Shown here in pieces: positions 9,594-19,379 of a stretch of 64,000 nucleotides of DNA. Position 1 is the stretch's first letter, and each line of letters begins with the position of its first letter. The position numbers were made by a program, and so were the translations under genes. The stretch is from the NCBI GenBank assembly GCA_965214625.1, contig OZ243962.1, positions 2,108,001 through 2,172,000 of the forward strand, in the 5' to 3' direction. Source of the stretch: G965214625 sp965214625. Its GTDB lineage: Bacteria > Pseudomonadota > Gammaproteobacteria > Arenicellales > Poriferihabitantaceae. A model generated the notes under the pieces. The model saw only the letters and a list, made by a program, of their open reading frames with translations. It was not told where the DNA came from and did no database searches.

Positions 9594-10514
9594 ATGAAAT
9601 CTATCAAAATCGGGACCCGACAAAGCCAGTTGGCCCTGTGGCAGGCGAACATGGTACGCAATGCGTTGGTTGAACGTTATCCTGACAGGGCGGTGGAACT
9701 GGTGAAGATCGTCTCGGCAGGCGACAAGACGCTCGATGTTCCATTGGCCCAGATTGGTGGCAAGGGACTGTTTCTCAAGGAACTTGAGGAGGCGCTTTTG
9801 AGCGAAGAAGTTGATCTGGCCGTTCACTCCATGAAGGACGTGACAGTGAGTTTGCCGGACGGTCTGCATATGCCGGCATTTTGTCCCAGAGAAGATCCCA
9901 GAGACGCATTCGTATCGAATCATCATGCGTCATTGGGGTCGTTGCCGGCAGGAGCAATCATCGGCACATGCAGTTTGCGCAGACAAAGCCAGCTGCGAGC
10001 GGCCTACCCCCATCTTGATTTCAGGAATCTTCGCGGCAATGTCAATACCAGGCTCACTCGTCTTGACCAGGGAGAGTATGATGGGATCATTCTGGCTGTC
10101 GCAGGGCTGAAACGGTTGGGATTGAAGGACCGTATTCGACAGGAGATTGATCCGGTGATTTGTCTGCCGGCAGCGGGACAGGGTGTCATCGGCATCGAGT
10201 GTAGGATCGGCGATCAACGCATGAATGAACTGATTGAACCGCTCAATGACCGTCAATCTGCCGTATTGATGAGGGCAGAGCGGGCAGCAAACGCTTGTCT
10301 TGGAGGCGGATGTCAGGCCCCTGTTGCGGTGCACGGTGAACTCAGTGACGGGCACTTGCGGTTGCGGGGGATGGTCGGCACCGTGGACGGTTCAAGAATA
10401 TTAAGAACCGAGTGTTCCGGACCGGCTGGCCAGGCCTGTCAATTGGGGCAACAACTTGCAAAGAGGCTGATTTCCCAAGGGGCCGATCACATTTTGCAGT
10501 CAGTCTATGGTTGA
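9594..10514 (+). CDS. hemC: Hydroxymethylbilane synthase (porphobilinogen deaminase)
   Basis: 306 residues. It polymerises four porphobilinogens to hydroxymethylbilane in tetrapyrrole synthesis. IGTRQSQLALWQA at the N-terminus, AVHSMKDVT, GTCSLRRQSQL and LRGNVNTRL are all diagnostic. The dipyrromethane cofactor Cys lies in LGGGCQAPVAVHG (Cys240). First gene of a four-gene operon: its last eight bases overlap hemD. The protein is full length, with nothing missing. Confidence 0.97.
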   Translation: MKSIKIGTRQSQLALWQANMVRNALVERYPDRAVELVKIVSAGDKTLDVPLAQIGGKGLFLKELEEALLSEEVDLAVHSMKDVTVSLPDGLHMPAFCPREDPRDAFVSNHHASLGSLPAGAIIGTCSLRRQSQLRAAYPHLDFRNLRGNVNTRLTRLDQGEYDGIILAVAGLKRLGLKDRIRQEIDPVICLPAAGQGVIGIECRIGDQRMNELIEPLNDRQSAVLMRAERAANACLGGGCQAPVAVHGELSDGHLRLRGMVGTVDGSRILRTECSGPAGQACQLGQQLAKRLISQGADHILQSVYG

Positions 10515-11319
10515 TGACGTGAAGTGCACCGGTGTAGCTGCCTTGCAAGGGTGTCGGGTGCTGGTCCCCAGGCCGTCGTTTCAAGGTCGAACACTTTGCG
10601 AATTGATCGTGCGTCAGGGAGGAGAGGCCGTGCACTTCCCGGTGCTGGAGATCGTCGAATCCGCTGATATCGAGGCATTCGAGCATCACCTCAGGTGCCT
10701 GCAAGCGGTGGATCTGGTTGTTTTTGTGAGTGTCTCGGCAGTGGACCGGGTTGCCAGGGCATTGAGGCGGCATCGTTTGCACTGGCCGCAACAGCCCCAA
10801 GTGGCGGTCTTCGGGCACCGCTCGGCTGCGCGGTGTGAGTTCCATGGTATACGGGTCGATCATGTGCCGGTCACGACCATGGACAGTGAAGGGTTGCTGG
10901 ATGTCCTGGGCCATGTCTCTCTTGACCAGCGCCAGGTTGTCATCTTCCGCGGGCAGTCCGGGCGGGAGTGGTTAAGGCAGTCACTGCAATTGCAAGGTGC
11001 CCGCGTGGAAATGGTCGAATGTTATCGACGGGTGCTGACGCAGCGTCCGATTGAGCCGGTCGTCAAGCAGTGGAAGGACCGGCAGATTGACGTGATGGTG
11101 ATCACGAGCAACTCCATTGTTGATGGGTTGCTGAATTTGCTGGGCAGGGAAAACCGCTTTCTTTTTCGAAATACGCCGATCGTTGCGATCAGTCAACGTA
11201 TCGGGGAATACTGTCGGCGCAAGGGGGTGGTTGCCCGGATGCGGATATCAAGCAGTCCTTCCGATACGGACATCGTGTCAATGATCGGAACAATGCATCG
11301 TGGTCGTAATTTGCCCTGA
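10507..11319 (+). CDS. hemD: Uroporphyrinogen-III synthase
   Basis: 270 residues. This enzyme closes hydroxymethylbilane to uroporphyrinogen III with inversion of ring D. The family is poorly conserved. Support comes from the pattern VLVPRPSFQGRTLCELI near the start, VVFVSVSAVDRVARAL, QVVIFRGQSGREWL, the VECYRR segment, and IVAISQRIGEYCRR near the end, together with its place between hemC and hemX. The 8-base overlap with hemC suggests translational coupling. Confidence 0.92.
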   Translation: MVDDVKCTGVAALQGCRVLVPRPSFQGRTLCELIVRQGGEAVHFPVLEIVESADIEAFEHHLRCLQAVDLVVFVSVSAVDRVARALRRHRLHWPQQPQVAVFGHRSAARCEFHGIRVDHVPVTTMDSEGLLDVLGHVSLDQRQVVIFRGQSGREWLRQSLQLQGARVEMVECYRRVLTQRPIEPVVKQWKDRQIDVMVITSNSIVDGLLNLLGRENRFLFRNTPIVAISQRIGEYCRRKGVVARMRISSSPSDTDIVSMIGTMHRGRNLP

Positions 11320-11391
11320 TCGTTTTAATTCCCACCGTGTTACAGTAGGATAAGATATCAATTTCGAAATTATCTGGTCCCGAGGGATTCA

Positions 11392-12744
11392 ATGGCACAA
11401 GACAACGCCAAAGTGGAAGTGAAAAGCCAACACGGAACAAAGAAGAAAGTCAGACGGAAAAAGACCGTCACCCGGTCTTCACCCTCCACAGCCACCTCGT
11501 CCGTTGTCCGCAAAGACGAGAGCTCGGAACAGCCCGAAGAACCGACGAGCCCCCCTTCACAGCTCAGGCCCGTCAAGACGGCATCCCATCAGTCCAATCT
11601 GTTGCTATGGGTGGTCCTTGCCATGGTACTGATTGTCGGGGGGGGTGTCGCTGCTTCCACCTGGTACCTGATCAAGTCGAACAGTAACTTTCATGCGGCC
11701 CGACAAGACAGTCGGATTGGCGAGATGGATCAGCGTATTGACCGTTTCCGGCAGTCGCAGACGGATTTGAGTGTTCAGGTCAGCCAGATGAAAGCGCAGG
11801 TGGCGCAGGCAGAGGAAACATTCGCCCATCAGTTGAGTGTGCTCGGGAAGCAACTGGTGGATCAGCAGGTTCAGCTTGCAGACAGGATTGCAACGGTCGA
11901 CAACCATCGAAAAGACGACGAGGCTGTATTGCGACAAGAGTTCGATGTATTGTTGGAGGGTGTAACGGCGGTCCGGTCAGAATTGGGTAAAAGTGCCGCG
12001 ATATGGAGCCTGGAAGAGGCGGAACAACTCATTTTTATTGCCCATCAGCGGTTGCGGTTGACCGGTGAAGTCGAGATTGCATTGAAGGCATTGAAGCTGG
12101 CCGATGATCAATTAGCGGTCCAGGGCGGCTCTGCCGCATCAGAAGTGCGTCAGCAGCTTTCCGGGCAAATCGCACAACTCGAACAGATCAGTCGGATTGA
12201 TGTTGTGAGTGCCGTCACTGCGATCGGTGCGCTGTCTGATTCGATTGACCAGTTGCCGTTGCCGGGCGATATCGGGACGCTGGGTTTGGCAGAAACAACC
12301 CCTGTACAGTCATCCGGTGAAGCAGTGGATGAAAATCAGGCTTCGCAGGCGGGCGGGCAAGGGTGGGTGGAGACCATGTCCCGGCTGGGTCGACAGTTTC
12401 TGCTGCAAATCGCTGATTTGATCCAGATTGAAAAACATGATGAACCGGTTCGCCCCATTCTGTCTGCCGAGATCAAGGTGCTGACTGTCGAGAAGGCCAA
12501 ACTGATTCTTGACTCTGCCGAAATTGCCTATATCCGACAGAACTATCCCTTGTTTGAGCAACGTATGCAGGAAGCGGCTGACTGGGTGAGCCAGCGATTC
12601 GACAGGCAGTCAGGGGAAACGGACCAATGGCTGACACGATTGGAAGCACTGTCAACGGCACCGATACCGCCGCCATTACCCGATCTTTCGAAGTCGCTGG
12701 CATCGATTAGAGCGTTGATCAATCAAGGGTACAGCATACCGTGA
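11392..12744 (+). CDS. hemX: HemX-like membrane protein of the heme operon
   Basis: 450 residues. A Lys/Ser-rich cytoplasmic start of about 65 residues leads to one transmembrane helix (LLLWVVLAMVLIVGGGVAA, about 68-90). A long Gln-rich coiled-coil periplasmic part follows, containing WSLEEAEQLIFIAHQRLRL, typical of HemX. HemX was once annotated as uroporphyrin-III methyltransferase, but members lack the catalytic fold, so the function is unknown. Its stop overlaps the hemY start by four bases (GTGA), which implies coupling. Confidence 0.9.
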   Translation: MAQDNAKVEVKSQHGTKKKVRRKKTVTRSSPSTATSSVVRKDESSEQPEEPTSPPSQLRPVKTASHQSNLLLWVVLAMVLIVGGGVAASTWYLIKSNSNFHAARQDSRIGEMDQRIDRFRQSQTDLSVQVSQMKAQVAQAEETFAHQLSVLGKQLVDQQVQLADRIATVDNHRKDDEAVLRQEFDVLLEGVTAVRSELGKSAAIWSLEEAEQLIFIAHQRLRLTGEVEIALKALKLADDQLAVQGGSAASEVRQQLSGQIAQLEQISRIDVVSAVTAIGALSDSIDQLPLPGDIGTLGLAETTPVQSSGEAVDENQASQAGGQGWVETMSRLGRQFLLQIADLIQIEKHDEPVRPILSAEIKVLTVEKAKLILDSAEIAYIRQNYPLFEQRMQEAADWVSQRFDRQSGETDQWLTRLEALSTAPIPPPLPDLSKSLASIRALINQGYSIP

Positions 12745-14024
12745 AACTGATTCTTTCCATTCTGGTTGCGCTGGCCGGGGCGATCGTGCTGGCGAAATTC
12801 GCCCTGCAGGATCCGGGATTTGTGGTATTGGCTTGGGATCCCTACACCATCAAGTTGCCGCTGCTGCTGTTCATTTTGATTCTGCTGCTTGCTTTTGCGG
12901 CGGCGTATCTGCTGTTTAATCTGGTTGCCAGCCTGTTTCGCGCACCCAAAAAGATCGGCCAGTGGAATGAACGGCGAACCCAGAGGACGATACAAAACAA
13001 GACCATGCAAGGTTATGCGAGACTGATCGAAGGAGAGTGGTCGAAGGCCGAAAGTGCGCTGCTAAGCCGATTGTCTGACAACCGGTCGCCGCTTATCAAT
13101 TACCTGGGTGCGGCCTATTCAGCCCAGCAACAGGGACACCATCACCACCGGGACAAGTATCTTGACGATGCGTTGGCAAAATATCCAAAGCAGCAACTCG
13201 CCATTGAACTGACACGTGCCCGCTTGCTGTATCAGGCCGGAGAAATTGCCACCAGCCGGGAGTGTCTTGAAAAACTGCATAAACGATTTCCAAAATGTGT
13301 CCCCGTGGTCAGGTTGCTCACTGACAGTTATCGGGATCTGGGCGAGTGGGCTGCGTTGGTTAAGTTGGCACCAACGGTGCAAAAAATGAACGCATTCTCG
13401 CCGGAGGAGACCGAAATGCGCGAAAAGATGGCGTTTGAACAGTATCTTTCTCAACCGAAACTGGTGCAAGGGGAGCTGGAAAATACCTGGCAGTCGCTGT
13501 CATATTCCCAAAAGCGGACCCCTCGTGTTGTCGCAGGCTACGCCCGATACCTGATTCATACAGGGGCAATGGTGCAAGCCGAAAAATTACTCAGGAAAGC
13601 GATTAATCGGCATTTTGATTCGGAGTTGGCCGGTTTGTATGCAAAGGCGGAAACCGATTTCATTACCGATCAGATCAAACTGGCAGAGTCCTGGGCAAAG
13701 AACCATTTCGAGGATCAGAATCTGCAATTGACACTCGCCAGACTCTATCGGCGCAATGAAGAATTCGAGCGTGCTCAAGCGTTGCTCAAGCAGTTGATAT
13801 CAAACGGTGACAAAGCCAAAGAGGCTTGTATCGAACTGGGTGGATTGTTGGAGCAGATTGGTGAGACGGAGGCGGCGATGATCTGCTACAGAAAGGGACT
13901 GGCTCTACCCACTTCGGACCGACTGCCGACATCGTCACCATCCGTGACGACAGGAAGTGAGATGGTGCTGTTGGATACGTCAGAGCAACCTGCCAGCGGA
14001 GAAGCCCTCTCGGTCGCCAGATAG
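12741..14024 (+). CDS. hemY: HemY, TPR-containing inner-membrane protein
   Basis: 427 residues from a GTG start overlapping the hemX stop. Two N-terminal transmembrane helices (about residues 2-22 and 38-64) flank the diagnostic FVVLAWDPYTIKLPL segment. The rest is a series of TPR-like helical repeats, with YLGAAYSAQQQGHHHHRDKYLDDAL early and REECIELGG-type repeats late. HemY is a conserved partner of hemC/D/X in gammaproteobacteria with a proposed role in handling late heme intermediates. The last 40 residues are Ser/Thr-rich and poorly conserved. Confidence 0.93.
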   Translation: MKLILSILVALAGAIVLAKFALQDPGFVVLAWDPYTIKLPLLLFILILLLAFAAAYLLFNLVASLFRAPKKIGQWNERRTQRTIQNKTMQGYARLIEGEWSKAESALLSRLSDNRSPLINYLGAAYSAQQQGHHHHRDKYLDDALAKYPKQQLAIELTRARLLYQAGEIATSRECLEKLHKRFPKCVPVVRLLTDSYRDLGEWAALVKLAPTVQKMNAFSPEETEMREKMAFEQYLSQPKLVQGELENTWQSLSYSQKRTPRVVAGYARYLIHTGAMVQAEKLLRKAINRHFDSELAGLYAKAETDFITDQIKLAESWAKNHFEDQNLQLTLARLYRRNEEFERAQALLKQLISNGDKAKEACIELGGLLEQIGETEAAMICYRKGLALPTSDRLPTSSPSVTTGSEMVLLDTSEQPASGEALSVAR

Positions 14025-14182
14025 CGTGGGCGGCGGTTCAGCCTCGGATTCGAAGGGAGGCGATGGGTTTGTCAAAGCCCGGTACCTTTGCATTGACCGC
14101 TATTTTACCGCACAGGCAAATGATCCGCTGAAGGTGCCAAATGCGTCGACAGGATATGCGCCCAGTTCAGTGCCCACTGAAA

Positions 14183-14206
14183 GCCGAATTCTTCGTATAA
14201 TTCGGC
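14183..14206. terminator. Hairpin between hemY and the crotonase gene
   Basis: Perfect 8-bp inverted repeat GCCGAATT/AATTCGGC with an 8-base loop. There is no T-run on the plus side, so it is at best a weak or Rho-assisted end for hemCDXY. It lies about 40 bases before the next gene and might equally act in its leader. Confidence 0.3.
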
Positions 14207-14245
14207 GATTCCGATTTTAACCGCCAACCGAGTGAGTGCAGGGGC

Positions 14246-15067
14246 ATGAATTTTGAAACCATTGTTCTTGAGACACAAGGGCCCGTTGCGATCATAACGT
14301 TGAATCGCCCTGACAAACTGAACGCCATTACCCAAGGAATGCTTGAAGAACTGGAGTCTGCCTTGGCTTGTATCGAGCAGGACGACAGTCTCTATGCCAT
14401 CGTGCTCAGTGGCAACGGCCGTGCGTTCTGTGCAGGATTCGATCTGAATGCGGGGGCAGAAATCAACCGTAAAGGGGTCCATGAATGGCGCAAGGCCCTA
14501 GCCTACGATCTCGATATTATCATGCGCTTCTGGCATGCCCGAAAACCAACCATTGCCGTGGTGCACGGTTATGCACTGGCGGCCGGTTTTGAACTGGCTC
14601 TGGCCTGCGATATCACCGTCTGTGAAGCAGGCACGCTGTTTGGCGAGCCTGAACTGCGATTTGGCAGCAGCATCGTTGCGCTGTTGCTTCCCTGGTATAC
14701 CAATCCCAAAAGGACGAAAAAGCTGCTGCTGACCGGTCAGGACAAGATGACCTCGGACGAGGCGCTGCAACTGGGGATTGTGAATGAAGTCGTCGACCAG
14801 GGAGAGGGGCTTCGTCGAGGAATCGCAATGGCCAGGGAAATTGCTCTGATGGATCCCGATGCGGTGCAAATGACCAAACAGGCGATCAATCGGACCTATG
14901 AAACAATGGGTATCATGCAAGCATTGGAGATGGGTGTCGATACGGCAGTACAGATCGAATCGATCGAAACTGCGTTGCGAAAACAATTCAATCATGTGCT
15001 GAAAACAAAAGGGCTGCGGCCTGCCCTGGCGTGGAGAGAAAAAAGACTGGTCCAGGGTGACAACTAA
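14246..15067 (+). CDS. Enoyl-CoA hydratase/isomerase (crotonase superfamily)
   Basis: 273 residues. The crotonase fold is shown by NRPDKLNAITQGML, the oxyanion-hole segment GNGRAFCAGFDLN, and VVHGYALAAGFELALACDI with the second oxyanion Gly. FGEPELRFGSS and the LTGQDKMTSDEALQLGIVNEVV tail are also typical. It acts on a CoA thioester double bond or a related substrate; the exact reaction cannot be read. It is followed 77 bases later by an ADP-forming acyl-CoA synthetase, so the pair probably activates an acid and then hydrates or cleaves it, as in the FerA/FerB-type ferulate pathway. That assignment is inference. Confidence 0.88.
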   Translation: MNFETIVLETQGPVAIITLNRPDKLNAITQGMLEELESALACIEQDDSLYAIVLSGNGRAFCAGFDLNAGAEINRKGVHEWRKALAYDLDIIMRFWHARKPTIAVVHGYALAAGFELALACDITVCEAGTLFGEPELRFGSSIVALLLPWYTNPKRTKKLLLTGQDKMTSDEALQLGIVNEVVDQGEGLRRGIAMAREIALMDPDAVQMTKQAINRTYETMGIMQALEMGVDTAVQIESIETALRKQFNHVLKTKGLRPALAWREKRLVQGDN

Positions 15068-15144
15068 CCTGCCTGGTCACTCCCCGGTTCAATATTGATA
15101 ATATTGATGTTGTTTCAAACCCGACCGTATCCGGCGTGTATCGC

Positions 15145-17304
15145 ATGGCCCGTCATCGCCTAGACCCCTTGCTCAATCCCCGCTCTATCGCGCTGGTCGG
15201 TGCTTCCGCTCGACAGGGAAGCCCCGGGCATACCTTGATCGATATGGTCATTAACGCCGGTTTTGCCGGTGCAGTTTACCCCGTTAATCCGCGATATGAC
15301 ACATTGCTCGGGCGACCGTGTTATCGGTCTTTGGATGCGCTCCCTGAAACCGTTGAGCATGCGGTCCTGGCGGTTGCAGATGAAAGACTTGAAACGGTAT
15401 TGGCACAGGCGATTGATCATGGTGTAAAGGCGGTTACCATCTATGCCAGTTGCTATCTGGCGCATGACAGTGTGCCTTCCTTGCAGCAGCGATTGACCAC
15501 GATGGCCAAGGCAGCCGACATCGTGATTTGTGGTGGCAACGGCATGGGGTTTTACAATCTGACCCACGGACTGCATGCAGGCGTCTTCCCTAAACCGGAC
15601 CGGATACCCAAAGGCGGGGTCAGTTATATCGCCCAGTCCGGGTCGGCATTTACCACCTATGTGCACAACGGGCGTCACATCAGGTTCAATCTCTGTGTTT
15701 CCAGCGGCAACGAATTGGTGACCACGGTCGCGGATTACATGGACTGGTGTTTGGAACAGGATGAAACAGACGTCATCGCGTTGTTCTTGGAGACAGTCAG
15801 GGACCCGGTGGCGTTTGTGACCGCACTGGACAAGGCGGTGCAAAACCGGATTCCGGTTATCGTGCTGAAGATTGGCAAAACGCCACTTAGCATGGAAATG
15901 GCAACGACGCATACCGGTGCCATTGCCGGGAACCATGACGTCCTTCAGGCGTTATTCCGACGATATGGTGTCATCGAAGTCAATGATCTGGATGAGATGG
16001 CAGCGACCTTGACGCTCTTTCAATCCGCGCGTCGGGCGGGACCCGGATCACTGGCAGCGATTCACGAGTCGGGTGGTTTCCGTGAACTGATGGTGGATCT
16101 CGCCGATGAATTGGAGATCGGGTTTGCCAACATTGAGACGTCCACAAAAGAGGCGATCCAGCAACATCTTGATCCGGGATTGAAGGCGGAAAATCCGCTT
16201 GATGCCTGGGGAACGAACGACAACTTCGAACGTCGTTTTCAGGCTTGCCTGTCTGCACTGGTCAAGGATTGCCACGTGTCCGTTGGTGCCTTTTTTGCGA
16301 ATTTCAGGGATGGTTACTATCTTTCTGAAGGATTTTACCGGGTGATGAAACACACGCTGAATGAATCAGACAAGCCGATCGCAATGATCAACTGTTACAG
16401 TGGCACGGTGAATCATGAATTGAGTCGGCAGTGTGGCGATATCGGGTTGCCGTTTATCGATGGTGTCAAGGAAGGGTTGCTGGCCATCCGGCATCTGTTT
16501 CGGTACCGGGATTTTTGTCATCAACAAGGTCGCCAAGTCGCCTCCCTCCCTCGCTGTACGCCGGCCGTGACGAAATGGAGGGCGAGGTTGTCAGTCAGTG
16601 ACGTGGTCACGTTGAGTGAATCCACCGCAATGAAATTGCTGTGTGATTTCGCCATTCCAACCCCTGCCCATGCCGTGATCCGCAGTGAGGACGAATTACG
16701 GGCTGCAGCATCGAAGATCGGATTCCCGCTTGTGCTGAAAACCGCAGAGACCGGCATTGCACACAAAAGTGATCAAGGCGGTGTGTTCGTCAACATCACC
16801 GGTGTATCCGAGCTTACCGGGCATTATCGGGATCTCAGGCATCGTATTGGTCCGCAGGCACTGGTCAGCAAATGTATGGATAGCGGAATAGAAATCGGTC
16901 TGGGGGTGATCAATGATCCGCAGTTCGGTCCGTTCGTGATGGTTGCGGCAGGTGGGGTGCTCATTGAACTCATCGACGACCATGCTTTAGCGCAAGCACC
17001 GGTTTCACGTATCGAGGTGCAACAAATGGTTGAAACACTCAAGGTGAACCGCCTGCTTGTAGGGGTCCGGGGAGAACCGGCCAGAAACAAGGAGGCGCTG
17101 ATTGATGTCATCGTGTCCTTGTCGGAGATGGCCTATCATCTCAGACACGATGTAGCGGAAATTGACCTCAATCCGGTCATCGTCACCGAATCAGCAGCGA
17201 TAGTGGTCGATGCACTCGTCGTCAGGAAGCCATCAGTGCCGACAATGGACGCTGATGTTGCCTTGTTCCGGGGTGCGGATGATTCGCAGTCGAGCAGGTC
17301 CTAG
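15145..17304 (+). CDS. Acyl-CoA synthetase, ADP(NDP)-forming, fused subunits
   Basis: 719 residues from the ATG at 15145; a GTG nine bases upstream is less likely. It forms acyl-CoA from a carboxylic acid, CoA and ATP, releasing ADP. Domain order is a CoA-binding Rossmann domain (LNPRSIALVGASARQGSPG), two succinyl-CoA-ligase-like domains (with the phosphohistidine segment TTHTGAIAGNHDV), then an ATP-grasp domain (GFPLVLKTAETGIAHKSDQGGV, VMVAAGGVLIELIDD, and EIDLNPVIV near the end). The gene follows a crotonase gene. Its stop codon shares CTAG with the stop of the convergent reductase. Confidence 0.9.
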   Translation: MARHRLDPLLNPRSIALVGASARQGSPGHTLIDMVINAGFAGAVYPVNPRYDTLLGRPCYRSLDALPETVEHAVLAVADERLETVLAQAIDHGVKAVTIYASCYLAHDSVPSLQQRLTTMAKAADIVICGGNGMGFYNLTHGLHAGVFPKPDRIPKGGVSYIAQSGSAFTTYVHNGRHIRFNLCVSSGNELVTTVADYMDWCLEQDETDVIALFLETVRDPVAFVTALDKAVQNRIPVIVLKIGKTPLSMEMATTHTGAIAGNHDVLQALFRRYGVIEVNDLDEMAATLTLFQSARRAGPGSLAAIHESGGFRELMVDLADELEIGFANIETSTKEAIQQHLDPGLKAENPLDAWGTNDNFERRFQACLSALVKDCHVSVGAFFANFRDGYYLSEGFYRVMKHTLNESDKPIAMINCYSGTVNHELSRQCGDIGLPFIDGVKEGLLAIRHLFRYRDFCHQQGRQVASLPRCTPAVTKWRARLSVSDVVTLSESTAMKLLCDFAIPTPAHAVIRSEDELRAAASKIGFPLVLKTAETGIAHKSDQGGVFVNITGVSELTGHYRDLRHRIGPQALVSKCMDSGIEIGLGVINDPQFGPFVMVAAGGVLIELIDDHALAQAPVSRIEVQQMVETLKVNRLLVGVRGEPARNKEALIDVIVSLSEMAYHLRHDVAEIDLNPVIVTESAAIVVDALVVRKPSVPTMDADVALFRGADDSQSSRS

Positions 17305-18320
17305 GGTTGCGCGGCATACTCAAATGAATCGAAAAAGAAGCGTTCCGGATCCATCTTTCTCGCTGTCAGGGCATCTCTGATGGCATCAATCATCACGGGG
17401 GGGCCACTGGCATAGACATCGAACCGGGAAAAATCACGGTAGGTGCTGCACACGGTGTCATGTACCCAGCCAGTTGCGCCGGTCCAGTCCAAGGCAGTGT
17501 TCTCGGACAGGACCGGCGTGTATTTTAAATTGGGATACTGGGTCAGCCAGTCCTGAACACGATCATTCATATACAGGTCCTGTCGGTCACGGGCTCCCCA
17601 GAAAAGATGGATAGGCTGATTCGGATTTTGTGTGACTGCGTGTTCGATCAATCCCTTGACCGGAGAAAAGCCGGTGCCTCCTGCAATCATGATAATGGGC
17701 TGTTCAGGGTCCGATTGCCAAAAGTAGGTGCCAAAGGGGCCTTCGAATCTCATCAGGTCCCGTTCTCTCACGGAATCAAATATCTTGGGCGTAAAATGGC
17801 CGTCCGGCACATGACGTATATGCAGTTCGAGGCCTTGATCAGCGCTATGTTCAGGGAGATTGGCGATCGAAAAGCTTCGCCGTTGTCCATCTTTGAGCAC
17901 GATGTCGATGTATTGACCCGCAATAAAATTGAACTCCTGCGTTTTGGGTAGCGCAAGATACATCTGGATGACATCCTCGGCCAATTTATTGATTTTTTTG
18001 ACTCGACACGGCAGCATTTTGATCTGAATGCTGTGGCCCGACATCACCTCATCGGCATCAATGGTGACATCCTCAAGTGCAATGGCTTGGCAGATAAGCA
18101 CCTTGCCCTCTTCTTTTTCTTCTTCCGTTAATGCAAACTCTTCGTATTCGCCATAGTCAACGCGGCCACTGATCAGGCTGCACTTGCAGGCGCCGCAGAC
18201 ACCACTGCGACAGCCGTAGGGGTAAATCCGGTTGTCACGCAACGCCGCATCGAGGATGGTTTCATGGTCGTTTGCGGTAAATTGGCCACCGTTTCGCTGA
18301 TTGGTGATTGAAAAAGGCAT
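17301..18320 (-). CDS. 2Fe-2S/FAD oxidoreductase (CDP-6-deoxy-delta-3,4-glucoseen reductase-like)
   Basis: 339 residues. An N-terminal plant-type ferredoxin domain (YGCRSGVCGACKC then VLICQA, giving C-x4-C-x2-C and the distant fourth Cys) is joined to a ferredoxin-NADP-reductase module. That module has an FAD site (RRSFSIANLPE), a pyridine-nucleotide site (IIMIAGGTGFSPVKGLIEHA) and the C-terminal YASGPPVMIDAIRDAL. Proteins like this are widely annotated as AscD/RfbI-like. With no sugar genes nearby it more likely serves as an electron-transfer partner for an oxygenase or hydroxylase. It is convergent with the acyl-CoA synthetase, the two stops overlapping by four bases. Confidence 0.85.
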   Translation of the reverse strand: MPFSITNQRNGGQFTANDHETILDAALRDNRIYPYGCRSGVCGACKCSLISGRVDYGEYEEFALTEEEKEEGKVLICQAIALEDVTIDADEVMSGHSIQIKMLPCRVKKINKLAEDVIQMYLALPKTQEFNFIAGQYIDIVLKDGQRRSFSIANLPEHSADQGLELHIRHVPDGHFTPKIFDSVRERDLMRFEGPFGTYFWQSDPEQPIIMIAGGTGFSPVKGLIEHAVTQNPNQPIHLFWGARDRQDLYMNDRVQDWLTQYPNLKYTPVLSENTALDWTGATGWVHDTVCSTYRDFSRFDVYASGPPVMIDAIRDALTARKMDPERFFFDSFEYAAQP

Positions 18321-18384
18321 TATGGAGGTAATGTGGGATCAGACAGTGGCCTTATATATTTAATGTTTTAGGTTGTCAATTGGT

Positions 18385-19200
18385 ATGCCAGAGCTACCGG
18401 AAGTCGAAACAACGATGCGGGGTATCCGACCCTATCTTGAAGGCCGGGTCTTGAAGCAACTCGTGATCAGCGAGCGCAGGCTCCGATGGCCAATTGAAGC
18501 GGGCCTAGAGCGGCAGATCGCGGGCGCCAAGGTAGCGTGTTTGGGGCGTAGGGGCAAGTATATCGTGATTTATCTGGACCGGGGCGGATTATTGATTCAC
18601 CTTGGCATGTCGGGCTCGATGCGGGTTTTGCTGAAAGACCACCCCCGACAACCCCATGATCATTTTGATCTCGTGACGGAAACAGGTCAGATCGTCCGCT
18701 ATCGGGACCCCAGGCGATTCGGTTGTTTGCTGTATGCCCGGGGGAATCCGGCATCACACAGGCGGTTACAGTCACTCGGCGTAGAGCCACTGTCGGATCA
18801 ATTTACGGGAGGCTTTTTGCAGAGTCATGCAAAACGACGCAAAATTGAGATCAAGGCATTGATCATGGACGGAAGGGTCGTTGTTGGCGTGGGCAATATC
18901 TATGCGTCAGAAGCCCTGTTCGATGCGGGTATTCACCCCTTGAGACGATGCGACCGGATTTCACTTGAGCGTTACAATGCCCTTGTCCGTTCTATCAAGA
19001 AAATTCTATCCGGAGCGATTACCCAAGGGGGTACCACATTAAAGGATTTTGTTGGCGCCGACGGGTTGCCCGGTTATTTCGAGCAACAGCTTCTGGTCTA
19101 TGATCGGGCATGCGAGCCCTGTGTTGCTTGTTTTAGCACCATCAGGAAAACCAGTGTCAGGCAACGGTCGACCTATTATTGTGCGATTTGCCAGAAATAG
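18385..19200 (+). CDS. mutM: Formamidopyrimidine-DNA glycosylase (Fpg)
   Basis: 271 residues. The start must be the ATG at 18385 because the mature enzyme needs Pro2 as its catalytic nucleophile (MPELPEVETT); an in-frame TTG twelve bases upstream is excluded. It removes 8-oxoguanine and formamidopyrimidines. Other landmarks are Glu3, the RRGKYIVIYL Lys segment, GNIYASEALFDAGIHP (H2TH) and a C-terminal zinc finger CEPC...CAICQK. It runs divergently from the reductase gene, with 64 bases between them. Confidence 0.97.
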   Translation: MPELPEVETTMRGIRPYLEGRVLKQLVISERRLRWPIEAGLERQIAGAKVACLGRRGKYIVIYLDRGGLLIHLGMSGSMRVLLKDHPRQPHDHFDLVTETGQIVRYRDPRRFGCLLYARGNPASHRRLQSLGVEPLSDQFTGGFLQSHAKRRKIEIKALIMDGRVVVGVGNIYASEALFDAGIHPLRRCDRISLERYNALVRSIKKILSGAITQGGTTLKDFVGADGLPGYFEQQLLVYDRACEPCVACFSTIRKTSVRQRSTYYCAICQK

Positions 19201-19379
19201 GTGTGCCGGGCGACCTGGAACACGGTGTATGTCGGCTGTGTGCACCGTCTCAGCGGTATCTTGGGTCTGTTCGCGGTCCTGGAGGGCACAGCATCCGGGC
19301 AACAGACAACAAATTCGATTACCGGACAGCCGCTGCAGTGCTGGACAACCGAATTTCGATAGGCGTATAATCTTCCTCA

